64,000 nucleotides of DNA from Arsenophonus apicola (lineage in GTDB: Bacteria > Pseudomonadota > Gammaproteobacteria > Enterobacterales > Enterobacteriaceae): contig NZ_CP084222.1 in the NCBI RefSeq assembly GCF_020268605.1, positions 310,001 through 374,000 on the forward strand. Reading direction: 5' to 3'. Shown one piece after another: positions 17,072 through 27,400 of the stretch. The position numbers and the translations under genes were made by a program. Below the pieces are notes generated by a model. It had not been told where the DNA came from, did no database searches, and saw only the letters and a program-made list of their open reading frames with translations. How positions within the stretch are numbered: position 1 is the stretch's first letter; every line of letters begins with the position of its first letter.

Positions 17072-19198
17072 TTGCTTAATCCTATTGTTCGTAAATTTCA
17101 ATATGGCCAGCATACCGTCACAATTGAAACGGGTATGATGGCGCGTCAAGCGACTGCTGCGGTTATGGTTAATATGGATGATACAGCCGTATTTGTCACT
17201 GTTGTTGGACAGAAAAAAGTGAAAGAAGGGCAGGATTTCTTTCCACTGACCGTTAACTATCAGGAACGATCTTATGCTGCCGGTCGAATTCCCGGTAGTT
17301 TTTTTCGTCGCGAAGGTCGTCCTGGTGAAGGTGAAACACTGATTGCCCGACTGATTGATCGTCCACTTCGTCCCTTGTTTCCAGAGGGATTTGTCAATGA
17401 GATACAAATTATTGCTACGGTTGTCTCCATTAATCCACAAGTGAATCCAGATATTGTTGCTATGATTGGCGCATCTGCTGCTTTATCTATTTCAGGTATT
17501 CCATTTAATGGTCCAATTGGTGCAGCGCGCGTTGGTTATATTGATGACCAATATGTTTTAAATCCCACCGTTGATGAATTGAAAAGCAGTCGCTTAGATT
17601 TAGTGGTAGCCGGCACGTCGAGTGCGGTACTAATGGTAGAGTCTGAAGCTGATTTATTGACGGAAGAGCAGATGCTAGGTGCGGTGGTTTTTGGTCACGA
17701 ACAGCAACAAATCGTGATTGAGAATATCAATGCCTTGGCGGCCGAAACGGGTAAAGAAAAATGGGATTGGCAGCCAGAAGCGATTAATGAAGAATTACAT
17801 CGCCGTATTGCTGAATTAGCTGAACAGCGGTTGGGTGATGCTTATCGTATTACTGAAAAACTAGAACGTTACACTAACGTTGATGCGATCAAAGAAGATG
17901 TTGCTAATACACTTTTGGCAGAAAATGAATCTATAGATGTTGCTGAAATAAACGACATTCTCTCCGGTTTAGAGAAAAAAGTTGTCCGTACTCGGGTGTT
18001 AAAAGGCGAACCGCGGATTGATGGTCGAGAAAAAGACATGGTACGTGCTCTTGATGTACGTACTGGCGTATTACCTCGTACCCATGGTTCAGCGTTATTT
18101 ACGCGCGGAGAAACTCAGGCATTGGTCACGGCTACGCTCGGTACTGAGCGTGATGCGCAAGTTATTGATGAACTTATGGGTGAATATACCGATCGTTTCT
18201 TATTCCATTATAATTTTCCTCCTTATTCAGTGGGAGAAACGGGCATGGTCGGTTCGCCAAAACGTCGTGAAATTGGCCATGGGCGTTTGGCTAAGCGTGG
18301 TGTATTGGCGGTTATGCCGAACCAATCAGAGTTTCCCTATACTGTACGTGTGGTGTCTGAAATTACCGAATCTAATGGCTCTTCTTCTATGGCTTCCGTT
18401 TGTGGGGCATCACTAGCATTGATGGATGCCGGTGTTCCAATTAAAGCTGCAGTGGCTGGTATTGCCATGGGATTGGTGAAAGAAAACGATGATTATGTTG
18501 TGCTTTCCGATATCTTAGGTGATGAAGATCATTTAGGCGATATGGATTTTAAAGTCGCAGGTAGCCGTGAAGGTATTAGTGCTCTGCAAATGGACATCAA
18601 AATTGAGGGCATTACGCGTGAGATTATGCAAGTTGCATTAAATCAGGCAAAAGGGGCTCGTTTACACATTTTAACGGTTATGGAAGAAGCGATTAATCGT
18701 CCCCGTGAGGAAATTTCTGAGTTTGCTCCACGAATTCATACCATCCACATTAATCCTGATAAGATTAAAGATGTGATAGGAAAAGGTGGTTCTGTCATTA
18801 GAGCATTAACTGAAGAGACCGGTACTACGATTGAAATTGATGATGATGGTACGGTAAAAATTGCGGCAACTGATAGTTCTAAAGCAGAAGCGGCTATTCG
18901 CCGTATTGAAGATATTACCGCAGAAGTTGAAGTTGGTCGTGTCTATCAGGGCAAAGTCACACGTATTGTTGACTTTGGTGCTTTTGTTGCCATTGGTGGT
19001 GGCAAAGAAGGATTGGTGCATATCTCTCAGATAGCAGAAAAACGTGTTGAAAAAGTTACTGATTACTTACAGTTAGGTCAGGAAGTACCGGTTAAAGTAC
19101 TGGAAATTGATCGGCAGGGTCGTATTCGCCTTAGTATTAAAGAGGCGGTTTCTACTGAAAAGCCGACTGAAACAGAAACACAAATTTCTGCAGAATAA
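17072..19198 (+). CDS. pnp: Polyribonucleotide nucleotidyltransferase (PNPase)
   Basis: PNPase is a phosphorolytic 3'-5' exoribonuclease and a degradosome component. The protein has 708 residues from a TTG start (MLNPIVRKFQYGQHTVTIET), the same start codon as E. coli. It has two RNase PH-like cores (about 1-220 and 310-540, with SSSMASVCGASLALMDAGVP), a KH domain (IGKGGSVIRALTEETGTTIE near 570) and an S1 domain (VGRVYQGKVTRIVDFGAFVA near 622). The leader hairpin upstream fits autoregulation. Confidence 0.97.
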   Translation: MLNPIVRKFQYGQHTVTIETGMMARQATAAVMVNMDDTAVFVTVVGQKKVKEGQDFFPLTVNYQERSYAAGRIPGSFFRREGRPGEGETLIARLIDRPLRPLFPEGFVNEIQIIATVVSINPQVNPDIVAMIGASAALSISGIPFNGPIGAARVGYIDDQYVLNPTVDELKSSRLDLVVAGTSSAVLMVESEADLLTEEQMLGAVVFGHEQQQIVIENINALAAETGKEKWDWQPEAINEELHRRIAELAEQRLGDAYRITEKLERYTNVDAIKEDVANTLLAENESIDVAEINDILSGLEKKVVRTRVLKGEPRIDGREKDMVRALDVRTGVLPRTHGSALFTRGETQALVTATLGTERDAQVIDELMGEYTDRFLFHYNFPPYSVGETGMVGSPKRREIGHGRLAKRGVLAVMPNQSEFPYTVRVVSEITESNGSSSMASVCGASLALMDAGVPIKAAVAGIAMGLVKENDDYVVLSDILGDEDHLGDMDFKVAGSREGISALQMDIKIEGITREIMQVALNQAKGARLHILTVMEEAINRPREEISEFAPRIHTIHINPDKIKDVIGKGGSVIRALTEETGTTIEIDDDGTVKIAATDSSKAEAAIRRIEDITAEVEVGRVYQGKVTRIVDFGAFVAIGGGKEGLVHISQIAEKRVEKVTDYLQLGQEVPVKVLEIDRQGRIRLSIKEAVSTEKPTETETQISAE

Positions 19199-19320
19199 TT
19201 TGACGTAAGGCTCGGTGTCCTGTAAAAAGAGCACCTACTCAGTTTTTTGCTAACTGAGTCTCCGGTAATTGTGGGGATTGACGGGATATATTGATTAGTT
19301 TCTGTCTTTGGGAGAAGGTA

Positions 19321-20199
19321 ATGAATTCTTTTCTGCGCTGGCTCTATACTGCTGCTATTGTTTTTATTGTCGGTTGTAGCAGCGGAAACTGGCGTAAAAA
19401 TGAAGTCTTTGCTATCCCGTTGCAACCCACATTGCAACAAGAAGTAATATTGGCTCGTATGGAGCAGATCCTTGCAAGCCGGTCATTATCCGATGATGAA
19501 TACGCACAGCTTTTATATGAACGCGGTGTATTGTATGATAGTCTCGGATTAAGGGCGTTAGCGCGCAATGATTTTACTATGGCGCTAGCTATACGTCCTG
19601 ATATTCCGGAAGTTTTTAATTTCCTTGGAATATATTTTACACAGGCAGGCAATTTTGATGCTGCCTATGAAGCGTTTGATTCTGTTTTAGAGCTTGATCC
19701 AACTTACAATTTCGCGCGCATGAATCGAGGTATTGCACTCTATTATGGTGGAAGATATCGATTGGCGCAGGGTGATCTGCTGGCGTATTATCGACAAGAT
19801 CCAAATGATCCTTTCCGCAGCTTATGGCTTTATTTAGTGGAGAAAGAGATAGAACCAAAAATGGCATTAGCCAATTTGTTATCTCGTTATAACCAAGCGG
19901 AAAAAGGGCAATGGGGCTGGAATGTAGTTGAATTCTATTTAGGCAAAATCAGTGAAAAAACATTGATGGTTCGTCTAAAAGAGAATTCAACAGATAACAC
20001 TTCGCTCGCTGAGCATCTTAGTGAAACTAACTTCTATTTAGGTAAACATTACCTAAGTCTGGGGGATAATGATAGCGCTATAGCGTTATTCAAGCTTACG
20101 GTAGCTAGCAATGCACATAGCTTTGTTGAGCACCGCTATGCTCTGTTGGAACTGGCTTTGTTAGGTCAGGCACAAGACGACCTTTCAGAATCAGGCTAA
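19321..20199 (+). CDS. nlpI: Outer-membrane lipoprotein NlpI
   Basis: NlpI is a TPR lipoprotein that scaffolds peptidoglycan endopeptidases and delivers them to the protease Prc. The start is the ATG at 19321 (MNSFLRWLYTAAIVFIVGC), giving 292 residues (E. coli 294) with a lipobox Cys at residue 19; an upstream in-frame ATG at 19291 would bury the signal. TPR helices cover about residues 60-165 (LLYERGVLYDSLGLRALARN and NFDAAYEAFDSVLELDPTYN). It lies between pnp and deaD as in E. coli. Confidence 0.96.
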   Translation: MNSFLRWLYTAAIVFIVGCSSGNWRKNEVFAIPLQPTLQQEVILARMEQILASRSLSDDEYAQLLYERGVLYDSLGLRALARNDFTMALAIRPDIPEVFNFLGIYFTQAGNFDAAYEAFDSVLELDPTYNFARMNRGIALYYGGRYRLAQGDLLAYYRQDPNDPFRSLWLYLVEKEIEPKMALANLLSRYNQAEKGQWGWNVVEFYLGKISEKTLMVRLKENSTDNTSLAEHLSETNFYLGKHYLSLGDNDSAIALFKLTVASNAHSFVEHRYALLELALLGQAQDDLSESG

Positions 20200-20304
20200 C
20201 AGTAGCGACGAACATATCATCACTGCTTTTTTTAAGTCTTCATCGATTGTGATGAGGGCTTGTTGTTCGTTTAATAACATAATTTGAGCCAGTTCACATT
20301 TTAA

Positions 20305-20382
20305 ATGAAAATGACCGAAATTTTTTTCGCAGAGTTATGTAAACTGGCCGCCATAATGAATGAGGCACTTTTACATGACTAA
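20305..20382 (+). CDS. yrbN: YrbN-like 25-residue micro-protein
   Basis: The sequence MKMTEIFFAELCKLAAIMNE followed by ALLHD ends in TAA and aligns almost end to end with E. coli YrbN (26 residues, just upstream of deaD). The stop overlaps the deaD start by 8 bases, which suggests translational coupling to deaD. Function is unknown. Conservation of both sequence and overlap across genera supports a real gene. Confidence 0.85.
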   Translation: MKMTEIFFAELCKLAAIMNEALLHD

Positions 20383-22207
20383 TGAGACTGAAATCTCTTT
20401 TGCTGATTTAGGTTTATCAACACCAATTCTTTCTGCACTAAATGACCTTGGTTATGAAAAACCATCGCCAATCCAGCAGCAATGTATCCCCTATTTATTA
20501 GATGGGTGTGACGTATTAGGTATGGCACAAACCGGTAGTGGTAAAACAGCAGCTTTTAGTTTACCGCTCTTACATAATATAGATATCACATTGAAAGCCC
20601 CACAAATCTTAGTGTTGGCACCAACGCGGGAGTTAGCCGTACAAGTTGCGGAAGCCATGGGTGAATTTTCCAAACACATGCGTTCAGTCAATGTGGTCGC
20701 ACTCTATGGTGGGCAGCGTTACGATTCGCAGTTACGCGCACTAAGACAAGGCCCACAAATTGTAGTGGGAACACCAGGTCGCTTATTAGATCACTTGAAA
20801 AGAGGGACATTAAATTTATCCCATTTACGTGGTTTGGTTCTTGATGAAGCGGATGAAATGTTACGTATGGGGTTCATTGAAGACGTTGAAAATATCATGA
20901 GCCAGATCCCAAGCGAGCATCAAACGGCGCTGTTTTCTGCCACCATGCCGGAAGCGATCCGTCGTATTACCCGTCGCTTTATGAAATCTCCAAAAGAGAT
21001 CAGCATTCAATCCAGTGTGACGACGCGCCCAGACATTACCCAAAGTTACTGGTCTGTCTATGGTATGCGTAAAAATGAAGCATTGGTTCGTTTTTTGGAA
21101 GCAGAAGATTTTGATGCGGCAATTATTTTTGTGCGCACTAAAAATGCCACATTAGAGGTTGCTGAAGCGCTTGAACGTAGTGGCTATAACAGTTCAGCGC
21201 TAAATGGCGATATGAATCAAGCGCTACGTGAGCAAACATTAGAGCGTTTAAAAGATGGTCGCCTTGATATATTAATTGCCACTGATGTTGCAGCACGTGG
21301 TCTAGATGTTGAACGTATTAGTTTAGTTGTCAATTATGACATACCAATGGATGCTGAGTCTTATGTGCATCGAATTGGTCGTACTGGTCGGGCAGGTCGA
21401 GCTGGGCGCGCTATTTTGTTTGTGGATAATCGTGAACGTCGACTATTACGTAATATAGAACGTACCATGAAGCAGCCAATTACCGAAGTTGAGTTACCCA
21501 GTGCGGCGGTTTTAAGTGAACGTCGCCAAGCTAAATTTGCTGAAAATATTCAAAAGCAACTAGAAAGTGGTGATTTAGAGAAATATCGAGCGTTACTGAC
21601 TAAATTAGTTGCTAATGATGAACTGGATATGGAAACTTTAGCTTCTGCGCTATTAAAAATGGCGCAAGGGGATCGGCCGTTAATATTGCCACCTGATCCT
21701 GTGCGTCGCGCAAAACGTGAATTTAATTCGCGTGATGAGCGTCGTCGCAGTAATAGTAATGGTACTTCGGAGCGTAGTCCGCGTCGGGAGCGTCGTGATG
21801 TTGGTGATATGGAATTGTACCGTATTGAAGTTGGTCGTGATGATGGCGTAGAAGTTCGCCACATTGTCGGTGCAATTGCTAACGAAGCGGATATTAGTAG
21901 TCGTTATATTGGTAATATTAAGTTGTTTGCCTCGCACTCAACGATTGAGTTACCAAAAGGAATGCCAAATGAACTACTTAATCATTTGACACGTACACGT
22001 ATTTTGAATAAGCCAATGCAAATGCAATTGTTAGGTGAAGCACAACCATTTGAACGTCGTGGTAATGGACAACGCAATGGTGGTGAATTACGTGAGCGAG
22101 GACGTCGCTTTGGTAACGAACGTCGTAGTGAGCGTGAACAGTTCCGTGGACGTAATGAAGGACATAATAACGCTGGATTACGTCGTCGTAGTAATCACAA
22201 TATCTAA
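20375..22207 (+). CDS. deaD: DEAD-box ATP-dependent RNA helicase DeaD/CsdA
   Basis: DeaD is a cold-shock helicase that acts in 50S biogenesis and mRNA decay. I chose the ATG at 20375 (MTNETEISFADLGLSTPILS), giving 610 residues; an upstream ATG at 20360 lies within yrbN. The motifs are AQTGSGKT, PTRELA, DEAD, SAT and HRIGRTGRAGRAGR. A DbpA-like RNA-binding domain (about 480-555, MELYRIEVGRDDGVEVRHIV) precedes an Arg/Gly/Asn-rich tail. It is followed by a strong terminator. Confidence 0.97.
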   Translation: MTNETEISFADLGLSTPILSALNDLGYEKPSPIQQQCIPYLLDGCDVLGMAQTGSGKTAAFSLPLLHNIDITLKAPQILVLAPTRELAVQVAEAMGEFSKHMRSVNVVALYGGQRYDSQLRALRQGPQIVVGTPGRLLDHLKRGTLNLSHLRGLVLDEADEMLRMGFIEDVENIMSQIPSEHQTALFSATMPEAIRRITRRFMKSPKEISIQSSVTTRPDITQSYWSVYGMRKNEALVRFLEAEDFDAAIIFVRTKNATLEVAEALERSGYNSSALNGDMNQALREQTLERLKDGRLDILIATDVAARGLDVERISLVVNYDIPMDAESYVHRIGRTGRAGRAGRAILFVDNRERRLLRNIERTMKQPITEVELPSAAVLSERRQAKFAENIQKQLESGDLEKYRALLTKLVANDELDMETLASALLKMAQGDRPLILPPDPVRRAKREFNSRDERRRSNSNGTSERSPRRERRDVGDMELYRIEVGRDDGVEVRHIVGAIANEADISSRYIGNIKLFASHSTIELPKGMPNELLNHLTRTRILNKPMQMQLLGEAQPFERRGNGQRNGGELRERGRRFGNERRSEREQFRGRNEGHNNAGLRRRSNHNI

Positions 22208-22237
22208 TGTAATAAGATTAATATCTTATGTGACGCC

Positions 22238-22269
22238 AAAAGCTGAATTCAATTGAATTCAGCTTTTTT
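22238..22269 (+). terminator. Palindromic terminator after deaD
   Basis: A perfect 24-base palindrome (arms AGCTGAATTCAA/TTGAATTCAGCT) is flanked by AAA on the left and six T residues on the right, 30 bases after deaD. The right-hand T run favours plus-strand termination. Confidence 0.8.
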
Positions 22270-22316
22270 GTTTATTAAAACGACATCAACCAAATCAACA
22301 TAATTCTAATCCCTCT

Positions 22317-22415
22317 TTAAAGGCTTTTTAGATAGCAACGACTGATCGGAATAGGTTGACCATTACATAATACTAATTTTGCCTGACCATTTTCAGCAAA
22401 AGTGTCGTGGTCAAA
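22317..22415 (-). pseudogene. C-terminal remnant of a BtsR/YehT-like LytTR response regulator
   Basis: On the minus strand a frame reads AENGQAKLVLCNGQPIPISR, then CYLKSL and a stop. This aligns with the E. coli BtsR C-terminus (DNGQAELILRNGLTVPVSR, then RYLKSLKEAIGL) from its LytTR DNA-binding domain. Only about 28 residues are recognisable; the receiver domain and most of LytTR are gone. It marks gene loss at the left edge of the accessory region. The identification rests on a short match. Confidence 0.55.
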
Positions 22416-22739
22416 AAACAGCAGCAGCGATAGCCCGACTTTTCATGTATATCCCCCGACGATTGCAAGGTAATTGACAAAGCAGCCACTTACCAGGCAA
22501 AGGCGTTAGCATGTTTTAAATTCCGTTTTCTGAACAAATGCTTATCAGGGCGTCGTTAACGCAAAGCGTTACAATGGTAAAGGGTATTAAGAGACTTATG
22601 CTAAAAGATGTCAATTTTATCTTTATAGATGAAATTAAATATCATCTATTGATAAATATTATTTCGTTATATTATTCTTATCAACTTAACAGGATGTTAA
22701 AAATAACGTTACAATTGAATAAAGCGAATATAGGAAGCT
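22416..22739. other. Gene-free AT-rich stretch before cdiB
   Basis: No supported gene, RNA or repeat is seen. Short frames here have no recognisable similarity. The right part must carry the cdiB promoter, but I cannot place it with confidence. Confidence 0.4.
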
Positions 22740-24447
22740 ATGAAACGGAATTTATTGAAATATCGCCTTTTTTCTCTCGTTGTTTTACCCCCTTTCGCCG
22801 CGTCAGCTTCACACCTAAAGCCTGAGAATGCAGATAGGTTGTTGCAACAGCAGGCGCAGCAGCAACAAGCTCAACAACAGCAATTGGCAGCCAGGGCACC
22901 GGATCTACATTTGTCTGTGCCGATGGTTAAAACCACATTACTGTTTCCAGATGAAAAACCGTGCTTCAGGCTTGAACAAGTCAGCGTGACAGGGCAAGCG
23001 GCGTTACCGCATTGGGTTCCCGTGCAACGTTTAGCGGATCAAGCTATCGGCCATTGTCTCGGCGTGAAGGGTATTAATTTACTTGTCACTAATATCCAAA
23101 ATCGCTTAATCAGCCATGGTTGGATAACCACTCGGGTACTGGTGACAGAACAAGATTTATCCTCTGGTGTATTGAAACTGGTGGTGATGCCAGGGAAAGT
23201 ACAAAAGATTCTATTGACAGAAGACTCATCAAAATACACCAACTTATATACGGCGATGCCTGCCCGTCGAGGTAATTTATTGGATTTACGTGACATGGAG
23301 CAAGGTTTAGAAAACTTGCAACGTCTATCGACCGTACAAGCTACACTGGAAATGGTGCCGGGCGATGGGCCTGGAGAAACTCAAATTGTCATCAGGCGTC
23401 AGCAATCACGTTTCTGGCATGCCAGTGCATGGATGGATAACACGGGGGCAAAAAGCACGGGCAAACACCAGGCTGGTGTGATGTTGGCGCTCAATAATCC
23501 AACATCGCTAAGTGATCTTTTCTATATTGCGGCAACGCGTGATTTAAGCTTTTCGAGCAGTAAAGACAGCACTAACTACAGCGCTCATTACTCGCTACCA
23601 TTTGGTTATTGGCAGTTTGCCACCACCGTGAGTGACTATAAATATACCCAAACAATTGCCGGATCCAGTGATGATATTCAATATCGGGGTAAAAGCAAAA
23701 GCCTCAGCCTGCAATTAAGCAATGTGCTCTATCGCGATGCCACTGCCAAAACGACAGTGACGTATGATGTGAATTTACGCGAAACGCGTAACTTGATTTA
23801 TGATACCGAAATTGAAAAACAAAAAACGCCGGACGACTTGGTGGAAATTGGCATTTAATCATCAGCAATATGTTGGGCAAGCGACATTAACGGCGAGTGT
23901 GAACTATCAACATGGCATACGCTGGTTTGGCGCCATGCCGGCGTTTGAAGAGTCTCGTGAGCGTGATTCAAAGGATTATGCAACGGCACTCGCTAAAGTC
24001 ATGCAATTTTCAGCGTCAGCCAGTGTCCCCTTTAAGCTTGCCCGCCACTCCTTGCGCTTTGACAGCCAATATTTACGCCAAATTAGTTACACCCCACTCA
24101 CCCCACAAGACCAGTTTAACATCGGTAACCGCTGGACAGTTCGCGGTTTTGATGGTGAGCGCACGTTGAGTGCGGATAGGGGTTGGACAATACGTAACAG
24201 CCTGTCTTGGGTAAGACCAATACCGGATCAGGAGCTCTATCTAGGAGCTGATTATGGTGAAATTGGAGGAAAAGGGGTTGATCTCAACCTCGGTACACAC
24301 CTTGCAGGAGGCGTTATCGGTTTGCGTGGCGCGATAAGCCCTGCCAATTTGAGCTATGACTTCTCTGTTGGTATACCATTTTCTAAACCGGATGGATTTA
24401 AAACCGATCCGGCGACATTGGCTTTCTCTGTAAACTGGAATTACTAA
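22740..24447 (+). pseudogene. cdiB: Two-partner secretion outer-membrane transporter (CdiB/TpsB), frameshifted
   Basis: This is the Omp85-like transporter that exports the CdiA exoprotein. The first frame (22740-23858) has a signal peptide (residues 1-23), a Gln-rich linker (QQQAQQQQAQQQQ), a POTRA domain (about 75-150, FRLEQVSVTGQAALPHW) and the early beta-barrel. The frame breaks near 23821-23826 in a run of six A. Removing one A joins it to the second frame (23800-24447), which continues the ShlB-type barrel (NHQQYVGQATLTASVNYQHG, RWTVRGFDGE) to the terminal aromatic strand NWNY. About 569 residues would result. Without slippage the barrel is truncated and secretion should fail. cdiA starts 11 bases later. 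Confidence 0.85.
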
Positions 24448-24458
24448 GGCTAATTAGG

Positions 24459-27400
24459 ATGAATAAATTATTTTATCGTTTAATTTTTAATGTCGCGCGC
24501 CAAATGGTGATGGTCGTTGCTGACATTATCACTGGTCACCGTACCGATCCGGTAAACCAAACAGAAAATTCCATCGAAAAAGCCACAAGTAGCCGTCTGC
24601 GTTGGGTCATTAAATCCATCACCACCTCATTATGGTTAACTTTCGGCATGGTGAGTTTTAATGTGCAATCCTCTACTATTCAAGCAGATGGTAATGCACC
24701 GGATAACCAGCAGCCAACGATTGTCAACAGCCAAAATGGCTTACCGCAAATCAACATCCAGACACCCAACCGTGATGGCGTTTCACGCAACCAATACCGT
24801 CAATTTGATGTTGACCATAAAGGTGCGATCCTCAATAACAGCAGTACCAATGTGAATACTCAGCTTGCTGGCATCATTCAAGGTAATGATTGGTTGGCAA
24901 AAGGGCAAGCTAAAATCATCTTGAATGAAGTCAATAGCCGTGATCCAAGCCAGCTCAATGGTTTTATTGAAGTTGCGGGTAAAAAAGCGGATGTCATTAT
25001 TGCTAACCCGGCAGGGATTACCTGTAATGGCTGTGGTTTTATCAACGCCGACCAATCCTTACTATCAGCGGGTAAGACTCTGATAGAAAATGGCAAAGTT
25101 AAAGGTTTCGCAGTTGATAAAGGCAATATAAATATTGCTGGAAAAGGTTATAACGGCAATGATATTAACTACACCGCCTTAATTGCTCGCTCAGTAAAAA
25201 TTAATGCCAAATTACACGCTAAAGATCTGGTGATCACCACAGGTAAAAATCAGCTCGCTGCTGATGGCAAAACGATCCTTAAAACCGATCATTCAGCGCA
25301 GGATGAACGACCTAAATTTGCTCTCGATGTCTCCGCACTCGGGGGTATGTATGCTAACCAGATAACCATGCGCGGCACAGAGCATGGCGTTGGAGTGCGT
25401 AATGCCGGCCATATTGCTGCTCAGGCGGGCGATATTTCCTTATCTGCTGATGGTAAAATTACTAATGTGGGGGCTATCATCGGCAACCAACATTTAGCGA
25501 TCAAAAGCCAGCAAATTGTTGCTAACGGCGGCACACTAATGGCTGAGCAACATATTAATTTAACCGCTAAAAATGCGATTAACAACATAGAGAAAGGCCA
25601 AATCGTCGCGGGTGAAAATATTGTTGCCCATGCTGAGTGGATCAACAGCGATTATGGCACATTCGTTGCTGCCGGTGTGGATAGCAAAGGGAAATTAACC
25701 ACCGCGGGCTCACTGATGGTTAAAGGCCCAAAAACAGTTGCACTACAAGGTACTATCGTTGCTAAACAAAATATTGTGCTGACTGGCAGCTCAGTTGATT
25801 TATCTGGCTCCGCTATCAAAGCGAAAGCAATGATATTGACTGCAACCGAAGCAAATATTGACACAAAACAAGCCAATATTTTGGTTGATAATAAAGCGCT
25901 ATTGACGGCGAAAAAAGGGCTTGATAATCAAAAAGGTCAGCTTGTTGCCAAGCAAATAGTGTTAATTAGCCCTGAGTTTATCAACAACCGACAAGGTAAA
26001 TTAATTCAACAACGCAGATTTGATAATCGGTGGCACACCCGTACCTTGCACAACCAGCAGGGGGAAATCAGTCTGGCAGGCGACACCAATATAGTAGTTA
26101 ATGAACTGAATAATCAATCGGGTCGTCTGTTGATCCGTGCTAGTAAGTTGGATATTGATAGCCAAATACTGAATAACCAGCATGGCCACCTAATTGCTAC
26201 TGGCAAGGATGCTACTCACATTAAAGCCAACCTGCTTACCGGCCAACAGGGTGAGCTCCAAACGAATGGCGCACTAAAATTAAACGGCCAATCAATTAAC
26301 CTCGATCAAGCAATAACGCAAGCTAAAAATATTGCTATTCAAGGGCAAAACCTGTCACATCAAGCTGGGAAGATGCGGCAAACAGGTGCAGAAACAGGAC
26401 AGATCACACTGAGCCAAACCTTAAATAATCAATCAGGCAATATCAGCAGCCAAGGTGATCTAACGCTTAATATTAATAAACTTGAAAACCAGCAAGGGAC
26501 AATCATTGCTGCAAAAACGGCTGCATTAAGCGTGGTTGCTCGACAAAGTATTGATAATCGCCAAGGCAGCTTGATTGGTGAAAAAAATGTTTTTTTAAAT
26601 ACCCTGGCGCTGACTCACGATGATGGAAAATTAATTAGCAAACAAGCAGACATGCTAATTCAGACTCAGGTACTGCAAGGACGGCGTAGTAAAATTTCAT
26701 CCAGCGGGCAGCTGCGGTTAACTGCTACAGAGGTTGATCTGACCGAAGCGAATACTCAGGCTGATAATATCCAATTTATAGTCAATAGCCTGAACCATAA
26801 CCGAGCGAGCTTAACCCAACTGGGCGAACAGCAAGGTTTAATTCAGGTTGCTCAGCAGTTGACCAATCGTGCTGGGGATATCAGTGCTAATGGTTCATTT
26901 GTGATTAAAGCCAAACAGCTGGATAACCTGCAAGGTAAATTGATCACTAAGCGTGAGGACTTGCAGCTTATCATTAATGAGGATATCAATAACCAGGCTG
27001 GTTTGATTACTGCTGAACAGTTATTGATGATGAGTAATCAAGCACTGTTCAACCACCAGGGGCATCTACAAGCAACCAACATTGATATTAATACTCATCA
27101 ACAACAGCTTGATAATAGTGAAGGCACGTTGCATGCTCTGCAAAAACTCACCTTACACTCGGGTAAGCTTGCAAATCAGCGAGGTGTTATTCAGTCAGGC
27201 AGTAACATGCTGATTGATACCCACGGTCAGCAACTGAGCAATAGCCAAACGGGTGATCAGCAAGGTATTGATGCCCAAGGCAGCTTATCTATTTATAGTG
27301 GCGTGTTGAAAAACCAACAAGGCCGCATTTTTGCCCGGCAACGGCTGAATATAGACAGTCAAGGGTTAGATAACCGCCAAGGTCTGGTGACTAGTCAGTC

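Noticed and set aside
22838..22885. CAG/CAA-rich repeat as a phase-variable tract in cdiB
   Set aside because: The Gln-rich linker uses mixed codons (CAG, CAA) with interruptions, so it is not a pure repeat prone to slippage.
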